From: Sutcliffiella horikoshii
GTDB lineage: Bacteria; Bacillota; Bacilli; Bacillales; Bacillaceae_I
DNA length: 64,000 nucleotides
Assembly: GCF_002157855.1 (NCBI RefSeq)
Contig: NZ_CP020880.1
Location: forward strand, 1,054,001 to 1,118,000
Direction of reading: 5' to 3'
Position numbers and translations under genes: made by a program. Every line of letters starts with the position of its first letter. Position 1 is the first letter of the stretch. The notes under the pieces were generated by a model. That model had not been told where the DNA came from. It did not search any database and saw only the letters and a program-made list of their open reading frames with translations. This document shows positions 53,778 through 61,738 of the stretch, piece by piece.

Positions 53778-54806
53778 ATGAAGCGATGGAAAGCGATTGT
53801 TTTACTGTTTATATTTGTGCAAATTAACCCACTCATTTCAGAAGCAGAGCAAATAGTGAATGCTCAGGAATGGTATACGTATGACAGGATGAGGGAAGAT
53901 TTAAGGCTTTTGAAAAGAAAGTATAAGGAAGACATGCAAATTAAGCTAATTGGAAAATCAGAGTTTGGTCAAAATATCTGGGCTGCGAAAATAGGTGAAG
54001 GTAAAGAAAATATCATTATACTTGGTGGTCACCATGGAAGGGAATGGCTTACGACAAGTCTTGTTATGACTAAGCTGGAATATTACTTAGAGGCGTATAC
54101 GAGCGGTCAAGATATATTTGGTTACAATTCGCAAATATTGGATGATGTTTCAATATGGTTTGTCCCGATGGTCAATCCGGATGGGATACGGATTCAACAA
54201 GAAGGTATAGGTTTTTTGCCTAAACATCATCAAACACGATTAATCCACATGAATGAGAATAGTATGGATTTTGATCGATGGAAAGCTAATGGAATGGGAA
54301 TAGATTTGAACAGGCAATACCCAGCAGGGTGGGGAAATATTAAAGAAAAAACGGCAGCTCCATCCTTTCAATATTATAAGGGGAAGTACCCGCTGCAGGC
54401 GAAAGAGGTCCAGGCAGTTGTACATTTTACAAAAGAATTAGAGCCGTTAATGGCGGTCACTTATCACTCCTCGGGGAGAGTTCTATATTGGTACTTCAAA
54501 AATAATCAAGCGGTGGTAAAACGAGATAAAAAATTAGCAGATCACTTATCAAGGTTAACAGGTTATGAACTTGACCAACCGGAGGAGCATGCGGTTGGTG
54601 GAGGGTTTTCCGACTGGTTTGTTTCAGAATTCAATAGGCCATCTTTCACACCGGAGATTTCTTATTTTGTCGAAGATACAAATCCTCCAATATCGGTTTT
54701 CCAGGAAGAATGGAAGCGGAATAAAAAGGTGGGAATCTACCTTGTGGCTAAAGCGAAATATCTGTTTCTTGACAGTAATGAATCTAAAATGAATGAGGCA
54801 GAATAA
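53778..54806 (+). CDS. Secreted M14-family zinc carboxypeptidase
   Basis: 342 residues with an N-terminal signal peptide (about 1-23). Zinc ligands are in HGRE (residues 86-89) and the His of VTYHSSG near 233. The catalytic Glu is in FTPEISYF near 297. It resembles gamma-D-glutamyl-diamino-acid peptidases that trim cell-wall peptides; general carboxypeptidase activity is the alternative. Ribosome site GAGGTG. The gene is monocistronic. Confidence 0.85.
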   Translation: MKRWKAIVLLFIFVQINPLISEAEQIVNAQEWYTYDRMREDLRLLKRKYKEDMQIKLIGKSEFGQNIWAAKIGEGKENIIILGGHHGREWLTTSLVMTKLEYYLEAYTSGQDIFGYNSQILDDVSIWFVPMVNPDGIRIQQEGIGFLPKHHQTRLIHMNENSMDFDRWKANGMGIDLNRQYPAGWGNIKEKTAAPSFQYYKGKYPLQAKEVQAVVHFTKELEPLMAVTYHSSGRVLYWYFKNNQAVVKRDKKLADHLSRLTGYELDQPEEHAVGGGFSDWFVSEFNRPSFTPEISYFVEDTNPPISVFQEEWKRNKKVGIYLVAKAKYLFLDSNESKMNEAE

Positions 54807-54881
54807 CAGTATAGGTTTTTCACCAAGAAAAAAGGGGTATTAAATTTGTTAAGTGTTTTATTTAAGAGTAGCTAAAAAAGG

Positions 54882-54911
54882 TTGACACCGTCCGTTTTTC
54901 CCTTGTAAAGT
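54882..54911 (+). promoter_or_regulatory. Promoter of the mgtE leader transcript
   Basis: TTGACA (54882-54887) with GTAAAG or TAAAGT 17-18 bp downstream. It is the strongest -35 box upstream of mgtE. Confidence 0.6.
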
Positions 54912-54938
54912 AGAAATTATGAAAAATGAAATCAACTC

Positions 54939-54989
54939 AGGTGAGGCTTAATGCACCTTCATTCCTCCAAAAATGACAGGTGCTTTTTT
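54939..54989 (+). ncRNA. M-box-like fragment with terminator/antiterminator switch
   Basis: AGGTGAGGCTTAATGCACCT (54939-54958) resembles the 5' strand of the Mg2+ M-box (AGGTGAGGCT) joined directly to the TTAATGCA part of its 3' region; the middle is absent. CACCT can pair with the upstream AGGTG, or GCACCT with AGGTGC (54978-54983) to form a terminator with six T. This is an inferred remnant or minimal element, not a full riboswitch. Confidence 0.4.
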
Positions 54990-55008
54990 AATGAATAAAA
55001 ACAGATTC

Positions 55009-55141
55009 CCCTTGTTGACTGAAGTGCGAGGTGTGAGACTCCTGAGGGAGATAGCGGTAGCTTGAGACCCCGCAGCCGAAGCCGAGGAGGCTCAAACACC
55101 ACCCAGGAAAGCGAACACCTGGAACGAAAGAGAAACAGGGA
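55009..55141 (+). repeat. GC-rich palindromic repeat arm, solo copy within the mgtE leader
   Basis: About 130 bp with GTGAGACTCCTGAGGGAG, TTGAGACCCCGCAG and GAGGAGGCTCAA in plus orientation, more diverged at its ends than other copies. It lies between the M-box-like fragment and the leader ORF, so it would be part of the mgtE 5' UTR. Confidence 0.75.
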
Positions 55142-55184
55142 GTCACACAGAATCTAGACATAAATTAAGGTGGTGGTAACGAAC

Positions 55185-55280
55185 ATGGATAGTAGTCCAA
55201 GTCCAAGTCCGAGGACGAATTTTATAAGAAGTACAGGAACATACATATCATTATTAGTTACCACACAACCGGTAAAATAA
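55185..55280 (+). CDS. Leader peptide candidate before mgtE (31 aa, Pro-alternating)
   Basis: AAGGTGG lies 10 bases before the ATG. The product starts MDSSPSPSPR, with Pro at every second position, and ends QPVK, 47 bp before mgtE. Salmonella MgtL begins MEPDPTPLPR (from memory); its acidic/Pro start makes ribosomes fall off at low Mg2+. AGTACAGGAA (55230-55239) in this ORF can pair with TTCCTTGTACT (55289-55299). ACTCCT there can instead pair with AGGAG (55313-55317), the mgtE ribosome site. Confidence 0.5.
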   Translation: MDSSPSPSPRTNFIRSTGTYISLLVTTQPVK

Positions 55281-55326
55281 AGATGTGATTCCTTGTACTC
55301 CTTAGCAGGCAGAGGAGGCAAAGCTC

Positions 55327-56688
55327 ATGGTGAAAAACATGACAGAGGATCAAATCATTCTAAACATCATAACCTTTTTAAAAGACGGGAAGCGAAAAGC
55401 TTTCCAAGATATTATAGAAGAACTTCAACCTTATGATACAGGAGTCATCTACCAACAGCTTCCAGAAAAACATAAAGTAAGATTTCTCACCTACCTTACA
55501 ATTGAGCAGTTAACTGCACTAATACAAGAGCTAAACCAAGAATTGCAATTAGAAGTATTACAAAAAATCGGCGTAGAAAAATCAGCTAAAGTTATGGACC
55601 GTATGGATAATGACGATTTAGCATCTTTATTCGACGAAATGGATCCAGAGGTTAAAAGCCGATTCCTAGCAAAAATGAACAAAGAAGAATCCACCGCCGT
55701 TCAGGACTTAATGAAATATGAAGCGGAAACTGCCGGTCGATTGATGACTAACCGGTACGTGTGGATCCCTCAGGAATACACAGTCCGAGAAGTGGTCGAT
55801 AAACTCAAATCATTCGCGGAACTAGCTGAGACCATCAACTACTTATATGTGATTGACGAAGAGAAAAGGCTTGTAGGCGTTGTCTCTTATCGTGATCTTA
55901 TTTTGGCGGATGCGCACGAAAAAATTCAGGAAATAATGTTTTCCAGGGTCATTTCGGTTCATGTAGATACAGACCAAGAAGAAGTGGCAAATATCATCGA
56001 GCGTTATGACTTCTTAGCGGTCCCTGTTGTGGACGATGAAAAAACACTGATTGGAATCATTACAGTCGATGATGTCATCGACGTCGTCATTCAAGAAGCA
56101 AATGAAGATATTGAAAAACTTTCAGCATCTGGTAAAGATATTGACTTTGATACACCTGCTCTAGTGGCTTCTGCAAGACGTTTGCCGTGGTTGATCTTAT
56201 TATTATTTATTGGACTCATTTCAGGCAGTATTATAAGCGGGTTTGAAGATACATTAGGTACAGTTGTAGCGCTTGCATTCTTTATGCCGATGATTGCAGG
56301 GATGACAGGTAATACAGGTACACAGTCACTTGCAGTAATTGTTCGTGGACTAATATCACGGGATTTGGATAAAAAGCTGGTTACAAAAGTTGTTTTACGT
56401 GAACTTGGAGTGGGAATAACCATTGGAATTACATGTGCTGTTTTAATTGCCATCATTGCATTTGTTTGGCGAGGAGATTTGATTTTAGGAATGGTTGTAG
56501 GAGTTTCTTTATTTTTCACTCTGATCATCGGTACACTGGCGGGTACCATAATCCCATTAATTCTTTATAAGTTAAACATTGACCCGGCCATTGCATCCGG
56601 TCCACTTATTACAACAGTAAATGATATCCTTTCATTATTAATTTATTTTGGAATTGCGACAGCATTTCTATCATATTTAGCACCATAA
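55327..56688 (+). CDS. mgtE: Magnesium transporter MgtE
   Basis: 453 residues. The N-terminal helical MgtE_N domain (about 20-130) is followed by a CBS pair (about 135-260) that closes the pore when Mg2+ is high, then five membrane helices (from about 285) with the pore block MPMIAGMTGNTGTQSLAVIVRGL. It imports Mg2+ as a dimer. AGGAGG precedes the ATG by 8 bases and is partly complementary to an upstream ACTCCT. Control probably lies in the unusual leader described here. Confidence 0.94.
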   Translation: MVKNMTEDQIILNIITFLKDGKRKAFQDIIEELQPYDTGVIYQQLPEKHKVRFLTYLTIEQLTALIQELNQELQLEVLQKIGVEKSAKVMDRMDNDDLASLFDEMDPEVKSRFLAKMNKEESTAVQDLMKYEAETAGRLMTNRYVWIPQEYTVREVVDKLKSFAELAETINYLYVIDEEKRLVGVVSYRDLILADAHEKIQEIMFSRVISVHVDTDQEEVANIIERYDFLAVPVVDDEKTLIGIITVDDVIDVVIQEANEDIEKLSASGKDIDFDTPALVASARRLPWLILLLFIGLISGSIISGFEDTLGTVVALAFFMPMIAGMTGNTGTQSLAVIVRGLISRDLDKKLVTKVVLRELGVGITIGITCAVLIAIIAFVWRGDLILGMVVGVSLFFTLIIGTLAGTIIPLILYKLNIDPAIASGPLITTVNDILSLLIYFGIATAFLSYLAP

Positions 56689-56696
56689 AAAATATA

Positions 56697-56747
56697 AAAA
56701 AGTCCATCCTTACCAACAGATTTCTGTTAGAAAGGATGGACTTTTTT
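56697..56747. terminator. Bidirectional terminator
   Basis: Long stem AAAAAAGTCCATCCTT / AAGGATGGACTTTTTT between mgtE and the TauE/SafE gene. Confidence 0.88.
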
Positions 56748-57617
56748 CTAATGCGACGGCTGTGCTTTCTTCTTTAAAAGCCTCATCAGTAAGAAGATAT
56801 TAATAAATATGGTGTAACATCCTATAGCAACCAAGCCAACTGTAGAAAGTTCTATCATCTCTAAGATGAGGCTAAGCATGGTAACGATATAAAGGAAACC
56901 CAAAAGCTTTTGAATACTTCTGCTTTTAAAGAAAGAGGTCGCTTTTGCACCCAATTGAGAACCAAAGATGGCTCCGGCAATTAAGAATAATCCTACTTTG
57001 AAATTAATTGGATTATTGACTGCATAAGTAATGAATCCTGCACTGACAATCAAAATAACTCCTGCAAGGCTTGTTGCTACTGCCTGTTTAGATGAGAAGC
57101 CGTAGTAAGCAATCAATAACGGTACAATGATAAATCCGCCACCGACACCGAGTGTAGTAGATAGGAACCCTGCAATGAAACCGATGAAAATGAACTTCCA
57201 GAAGCTTTGTTTGTTGGAAGTGGCATCATAATCAACTCGATTATCCCCTTTATCTTTCTTCAACATTTTATAGGCAAAATAAGTGAGTAAGGCAAGGTAT
57301 AGAATTGGTACAACAGTGGTGTCGTATCCATTAGACTCAAGCCAGCTTACAACGGGGTAGGCAATTTGTGTGGCAACAACACCACTCGCTCCAATAATGA
57401 CAGCTGCTTTCCATTGGATATTTTTCATTTTAAAATGTGCATACACACCAGCCATGGATGTTCCGATGGTATAAAGAAGACTAGTGGAAATCGCCTCAAT
57501 TGGTGTGTAACCAATAAGAAGCAATACAGGAGTCAGTACAAGGCCGCCTCCTATTCCAAAAAAACCGGAAAGCATACTGATTGAAAATCCTAATAGTATA
57601 AATAATAAAAATTCCAT
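56748..57617 (-). CDS. TauE/SafE-family sulfite/organosulfonate exporter-like protein
   Basis: 289 residues, eight to nine helices. It has the duplicated family motif: SGFFGIGGGLVLTPVLLL near residue 17 and STTLGVGGGFIIVPLLIAYYG near 160. TauE/SafE carriers move sulfite, sulfoacetate and similar anions. GGAGG stands 9 bases before ATG 57617; TTG 57635 overlaps the ribosome site. With a sulfosugar pathway in the same window, sulfolactate export is conceivable, but it lies 18 kb away and no GntR operator was seen here. Confidence 0.8.
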   Translation of the reverse strand: MEFLLFILLGFSISMLSGFFGIGGGLVLTPVLLLIGYTPIEAISTSLLYTIGTSMAGVYAHFKMKNIQWKAAVIIGASGVVATQIAYPVVSWLESNGYDTTVVPILYLALLTYFAYKMLKKDKGDNRVDYDATSNKQSFWKFIFIGFIAGFLSTTLGVGGGFIIVPLLIAYYGFSSKQAVATSLAGVILIVSAGFITYAVNNPINFKVGLFLIAGAIFGSQLGAKATSFFKSRSIQKLLGFLYIVTMLSLILEMIELSTVGLVAIGCYTIFINIFLLMRLLKKKAQPSH

Positions 57618-57773
57618 AAATGTATTCTCCTCCAAAAACGCTTATCTACAGTATAACATTGTGCCAAAGTCAGGGGTTTGTATATAGAAAAAAGTCGCAA
57701 TAGAACAATCCCCTCTCATGTTATTGTCACCTTGTTCATACATTGTGATAAGAGGAAAAGGGAGGTAGTTTTG

Positions 57774-59189
57774 ATGAGAGCAAATGATGAAAAGGCCTTA
57801 TTCCATGCCATTGATGAAATTACCGAGATTGCCAAAGGGTTTGGACTGGACTTTTATCCAATGCGTTATGAAATTTGTCCTGCTGATATCATCTATACGT
57901 TTGGAGCATACGGAATGCCGACACGCTTTTCCCATTGGAGCTTCGGGAAGCAATTTCACAAGATGAAACTTCATTATGATCTGGGACTCAGTAAGATATA
58001 TGAATTGGTAATCAACTCTAATCCATGTTATGCCTTTTTGTTAGACACTAACTCACTTATCCAGAATAAGCTGATTGTGGCGCATGTACTGGCCCATTGT
58101 GACTTTTTTAAAAATAACTGCCGGTTCCAAAACACGAACAGGGATATGGTGGAAAGTATGGCGGCTACAGCGGAGAGAATTAAACAATATGAACAAGATT
58201 ATGGGAAAGGGGAAGTAGAGGACTTCCTTAATGCCGTACTTGCGATACAGGAGCATATCGATCCTTCCTTAGTCCGTTCCAAGCTTGCTTGGAGCATGGA
58301 GGATATGGAAGAAGAGGAAGAGGCACCGAAAAGGGCGAGCCAATATGATGATCTTTGGAACTTGGATGTAAGAAATAAACCTAGAGCAGTCCCAAAAAAG
58401 AGGAAAAAGAAGTTTCCTCCACAGCCGGAAAAAGATATTCTGCTATTCATTGAACAATACAGCAGCGAGCTTGAAGACTGGCAACGTGATATCCTGACCA
58501 TGATGCGCGAGGAAATGCTCTACTTCTGGCCGCAAATGGAAACAAAAATCATGAACGAAGGCTGGGCTTCCTACTGGCATCAACGTATCCTGCGTGAATT
58601 GGATCTGACAAGCGATGAGGCATTGGAGTATGCAAAATTGAACGCTGGAGTTGTGCAACCTTCCAAGACTAGCATCAATCCATATTACTTGGGTATCAAA
58701 ATTTTTGAAGATATCGAGGAACGCTACGACAATCCATCCGAGGCAATGAAACGGGATGGTGTGAAGCCTGGCTCAGGTAGGGAAAAAATGTTCGAAGTAA
58801 GGGAAGTGGAATCTGATATTTCCTTCCTGCGCAACTATTTGAATAAGGACCTCGTCATGCGGGAGGATATGTATCTGTTCCAGAAGCAAGGCAAAGACTA
58901 TAAGATAGTCGATAAAGCCTGGGAAGGGGTCCGCGATCAGCTGGTGAATATGAGGGTAAACGGTGGTTTCCCATATATTACGGTAAATGATGGAGACTAT
59001 CTAAGAGCAGGCGAGCTATACTTGAAACATTGGTATGAGGGAATTGAACTGGACCTTAAATACCTGGAGAAAGTGATGCCGTATATTTTTCAAATTTGGG
59101 GGCGTCCTGTCCACATGGAATCGATGATCGAGACGAAAAATGTGCTGTTTACCTATGACGGAAAGAGCGTTCATCGGAAGTATATATAA
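57774..59189 (+). CDS. spoVR: Stage V sporulation protein R
   Basis: 471 residues, soluble. SpoVR landmarks: [33 protein letters not shown] near residues 25-60, [17 protein letters not shown] near 260, and [13 protein letters not shown] near the C-terminus. SpoVR contributes to spore cortex formation in B. subtilis; it is made during sporulation. GGGAGG precedes ATG 57774; upstream in-frame codons from 57678 lack a ribosome site. Confidence 0.93.
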   Translation: MRANDEKALFHAIDEITEIAKGFGLDFYPMRYEICPADIIYTFGAYGMPTRFSHWSFGKQFHKMKLHYDLGLSKIYELVINSNPCYAFLLDTNSLIQNKLIVAHVLAHCDFFKNNCRFQNTNRDMVESMAATAERIKQYEQDYGKGEVEDFLNAVLAIQEHIDPSLVRSKLAWSMEDMEEEEEAPKRASQYDDLWNLDVRNKPRAVPKKRKKKFPPQPEKDILLFIEQYSSELEDWQRDILTMMREEMLYFWPQMETKIMNEGWASYWHQRILRELDLTSDEALEYAKLNAGVVQPSKTSINPYYLGIKIFEDIEERYDNPSEAMKRDGVKPGSGREKMFEVREVESDISFLRNYLNKDLVMREDMYLFQKQGKDYKIVDKAWEGVRDQLVNMRVNGGFPYITVNDGDYLRAGELYLKHWYEGIELDLKYLEKVMPYIFQIWGRPVHMESMIETKNVLFTYDGKSVHRKYI

Positions 59190-59226
59190 AAAACCTTGAG
59201 GGGTTCGGTTCCCTCAAGGTTTTTTA
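59188..59226. terminator. Bidirectional terminator
   Basis: Stem AAAAAACCTTGAGGG / CCCTCAAGGTTTTTT, overlapping the 3' end of the convergent MEDS gene. Confidence 0.9.
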
Positions 59227-59783
59227 TATAATTCCGAGGTGTAAAAATCATCATCGGTCATTACATATTTATGAACTTGTTCCAATGCCGAATGCAGGAC
59301 AGGTGACAAAGAATTGCAGGAGTATGCGCAAACTGAAAGCATGCCTTCTCTAACAACAAAGTCATCTGAAGTAATTTCGTATTCCCTAAGCTGCTCAGCA
59401 TCCGGCTCGTCTGATGCCCACTCTACATGAGCCCAGGTACGGATGGAGCGATTGTCTTTTTTCAATATAGTAACATCTTTTTCGAAATGCCCCAATATTG
59501 TCTTGGTATTAAAATCTCCACCTGAAAAATAATAATCAAAATTATTGACGATTCTTATGGCGGATTGCTGATCTTCGCTGTATCGCTGCTTTATTGTATC
59601 TTTTATTTTTGGGAGGTTTTTCATACTTTCAATAATAAGTATATTTTCTTTATTGTTAATGCCTGAGTCTATAAATGATAGTAAATGGTCTAGATAGACG
59701 TCTATCTCTTTAAAACGATAGTAGACATGCCCTTCCGTGATACTCTCTAGGTTTTGGGGGGTAAAAGCAGGAATTGGTCTCAC
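59214..59783 (-). CDS. MEDS-domain (DcmR-like sensory) protein
   Basis: 189 residues, soluble. The MEDS fold shows in HVYYRFKEIDVYLDHLLSFIDSGINNKENILIIES (about 19-53), with VREGMLSVCAYSCNSLSPVLHSALEQVHKYVMTDD near the end. MEDS proteins resemble the sensory part of DcmR, KaiC-like folds without the kinase motifs. No DNA-binding domain is attached here. The start is GTG 59783; spacing to AGAGG is poor, but an upstream in-frame stop leaves no better option. Role unknown, perhaps stress signalling. Confidence 0.7.
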   Translation of the reverse strand: MRPIPAFTPQNLESITEGHVYYRFKEIDVYLDHLLSFIDSGINNKENILIIESMKNLPKIKDTIKQRYSEDQQSAIRIVNNFDYYFSGGDFNTKTILGHFEKDVTILKKDNRSIRTWAHVEWASDEPDAEQLREYEITSDDFVVREGMLSVCAYSCNSLSPVLHSALEQVHKYVMTDDDFYTSELYKKP

Positions 59784-59954
59784 CTCTAAATACGTATTTT
59801 GATCTCAACCAAAACAAACAGAATACTTATTGCTTATTCTAGAAGATATCCAGTTCATTATAACATGAACAACAATTATAAGTATTTTAATTGACTGCTA
59901 CACCAATACCCACAGCAAAAGCGATATCGGGGTTAATCAGGATGGAGATATTGT

Positions 59955-60026
59955 TGATTGATTTTGACTGATAGTGATTATTTTTGATTGATAATGATTG
60001 ATTTTTGTAAGAGCTTACATTACAAT
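59955..60026 (+). promoter_or_regulatory. fru promoter with direct repeats and cre-like palindrome
   Basis: TTGATT (59998-60003) and TACAAT (60021-60026) are 17 bp apart. Copies of TGATTGATTTT and TGATTGATAA between 59955 and 60007 may be FruR operators. TGTAAGAGCTTACA (60006-60019) matches cre except at one central base and fills the promoter spacer. Confidence 0.6.
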
Positions 60027-60064
60027 GAAAATACATATTAACGAACCAGGAGAAGGTGATTTGC

Positions 60065-60817
60065 ATGTTAACACCAGAAAGACAGCAGAAAATACTTGAA
60101 TTAGTTCAAAAACAAGATGTAGTGAAGCTTCAGGACTTTGTGGATGCAACAGGCGCATCGGAATCAACCATACGTAGAGATCTAAGTCAGCTTGAAGAAG
60201 CGAACAAATTGAAAAGGGTGCATGGGGGAGCTGCAAAAGTTTATCAAAAGACGGAGGAGCGAAGCATACTTGAAAAGGCTTCCATAAACCTTCATGAAAA
60301 AAAACAGATAGCCAAAAAGGCTGCAGAGCTTGTGAAAGATGGAGATTGCATTTTCCTTGACGCCGGAACAACTACTTTTCAAATGATTCCATACCTTGAA
60401 AACAAGCAGGTTACCGTTGTCACCAATGGTTTTGCACATATTCAATCATTGATGGAAAGAGGAGTCACCACTTATATCGTGGGTGGATTCATGAAGAATA
60501 AGACGGGGGCCATCATCGGGAGTAAAGCTAACCAGTCTTTACTTGACTATAATTTCGATAAAGCATTTATTGGAGCTAACGGTGTCCATTTAAAAAGTGG
60601 TTATACGACTCCAGACCCAGAGGAAGCAAGTGTGAAAAGTCTGGCAATCAAGCTTGCCAACGAAGCTTTTATACTTGCCGACTCCTCCAAAATCAAAGAA
60701 GTGACTTTTGCAAAAATTGCACCGCTTCATTCGGCTGCACTTTTAATAGATCATTTGGATGAGTCGATTGCAGCTGCATATAGAGAAAGTACAATCGTGA
60801 TAGAGGTGATGTCATGA
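60065..60817 (+). CDS. fruR: Fructose operon repressor FruR (DeoR family)
   Basis: 250 residues. The DeoR helix-turn-helix (about 1-57) starts MLTPERQQKILELV and has GASESTIRRDLSQLEEANKLKRVHGGA. The C-terminal sugar-phosphate sensor domain has FLDAGTTTFQMIPYL and FIGANGVHLKSGYTTPD. Fructose 1-phosphate normally relieves repression. ATG 60065 is chosen (AAGGTGA upstream) over GTG 60056. It overlaps fruK by ATGA. Confidence 0.92.
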   Translation: MLTPERQQKILELVQKQDVVKLQDFVDATGASESTIRRDLSQLEEANKLKRVHGGAAKVYQKTEERSILEKASINLHEKKQIAKKAAELVKDGDCIFLDAGTTTFQMIPYLENKQVTVVTNGFAHIQSLMERGVTTYIVGGFMKNKTGAIIGSKANQSLLDYNFDKAFIGANGVHLKSGYTTPDPEEASVKSLAIKLANEAFILADSSKIKEVTFAKIAPLHSAALLIDHLDESIAAAYRESTIVIEVMS

Positions 60818-61725
60818 TTTATACAATTACATTGAATCCTTCCATAGATTATGTGATGGAAGTGGAGTCGTTTCAAGAAGGGACCGTAAACCGGGCAAGC
60901 GAAACAAGATATTACCCTGGAGGTAAAGGGATCAATGTTTCGAGGGTATTGAAAAGACTTGGGGCAGATACAATAGCACTCGGCTATGCGGCAGGCTTTA
61001 CCGGGAATTTTATTAAAGAAAAGCTGATAGAGGAACAAGTGGCGGTCAGGCTTCTGGAAGTTGATGGGCATTCCCGTATAAATGTGAAGCTAAAGGCGGT
61101 TAAGGAAACGGAGATCAACGGGACCGGCCCGTTGGTAGATGATGATGCGGTAAAGAGATTGCTTCAGCAGCTAAACCATCTTACCAGTGAGGATATTGTT
61201 GTGCTGGCAGGAAGCGTGCCTGGCACAGTGCCCTCCAACATTTATGAAACTCTAATTCTGAAGTGTCAGGAGCACGATGCTAAAGTGGTGCTTGATACTG
61301 GAGGATCAACGTTAAAAGCGTTACTGTCTTATAAACCTTTTTTCATTAAACCGAACCACCATGAACTTGGTGATTTGTTTAGTATCAATATCCAATCGAT
61401 AGATGATGTCATCCATTACGCAGGAAAAATTCATGAACAAGGAGTACAGAATGTTGTCGTATCCATGGCAGGAGAAGGGGCCATTCTGTACACAGAATCT
61501 GGAGTTTATTTTGCAAAAGCACCTAAAGGAGAAGTAAGGAACTCTGTTGGTGCAGGGGATTCCTTGGTCGCAGGTTTCCTGGCGGGATTTGTAAATTCAA
61601 ACAATATTGAAGAGGCTTTGCGATATGGAATCGCATCGGGCAGTGCAACAGCATTTTCTTATGACCTTTGTCAAAAGGTTGATGTAAATCACTTATTGGA
61701 GCAAGTACACTTAGAAAAACTTTGA
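60814..61725 (+). CDS. fruK: 1-Phosphofructokinase
   Basis: A 303-residue PfkB/ribokinase-fold enzyme that converts fructose 1-phosphate to fructose 1,6-bisphosphate. N-terminal TLNPSIDYVMEVE and PGGKGINVSRVLKRLG; C-terminal PfkB signature VGAGDSLVAGFLAGF with the catalytic Asp. Second gene of fruRKA, translationally coupled to fruR and 13 bp before fruA. Confidence 0.94.
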   Translation: MIYTITLNPSIDYVMEVESFQEGTVNRASETRYYPGGKGINVSRVLKRLGADTIALGYAAGFTGNFIKEKLIEEQVAVRLLEVDGHSRINVKLKAVKETEINGTGPLVDDDAVKRLLQQLNHLTSEDIVVLAGSVPGTVPSNIYETLILKCQEHDAKVVLDTGGSTLKALLSYKPFFIKPNHHELGDLFSINIQSIDDVIHYAGKIHEQGVQNVVVSMAGEGAILYTESGVYFAKAPKGEVRNSVGAGDSLVAGFLAGFVNSNNIEEALRYGIASGSATAFSYDLCQKVDVNHLLEQVHLEKL

Positions 61726-61738
61726 AGGGGAGAGAGTT

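Noticed and set aside
56748-57617. TauE/SafE gene as a certain sulfolactate exporter of the sulfosugar pathway
   Set aside because: It is 18 kb from the island, on the opposite strand, and lacks the GntR operator. Kept only as a possibility.
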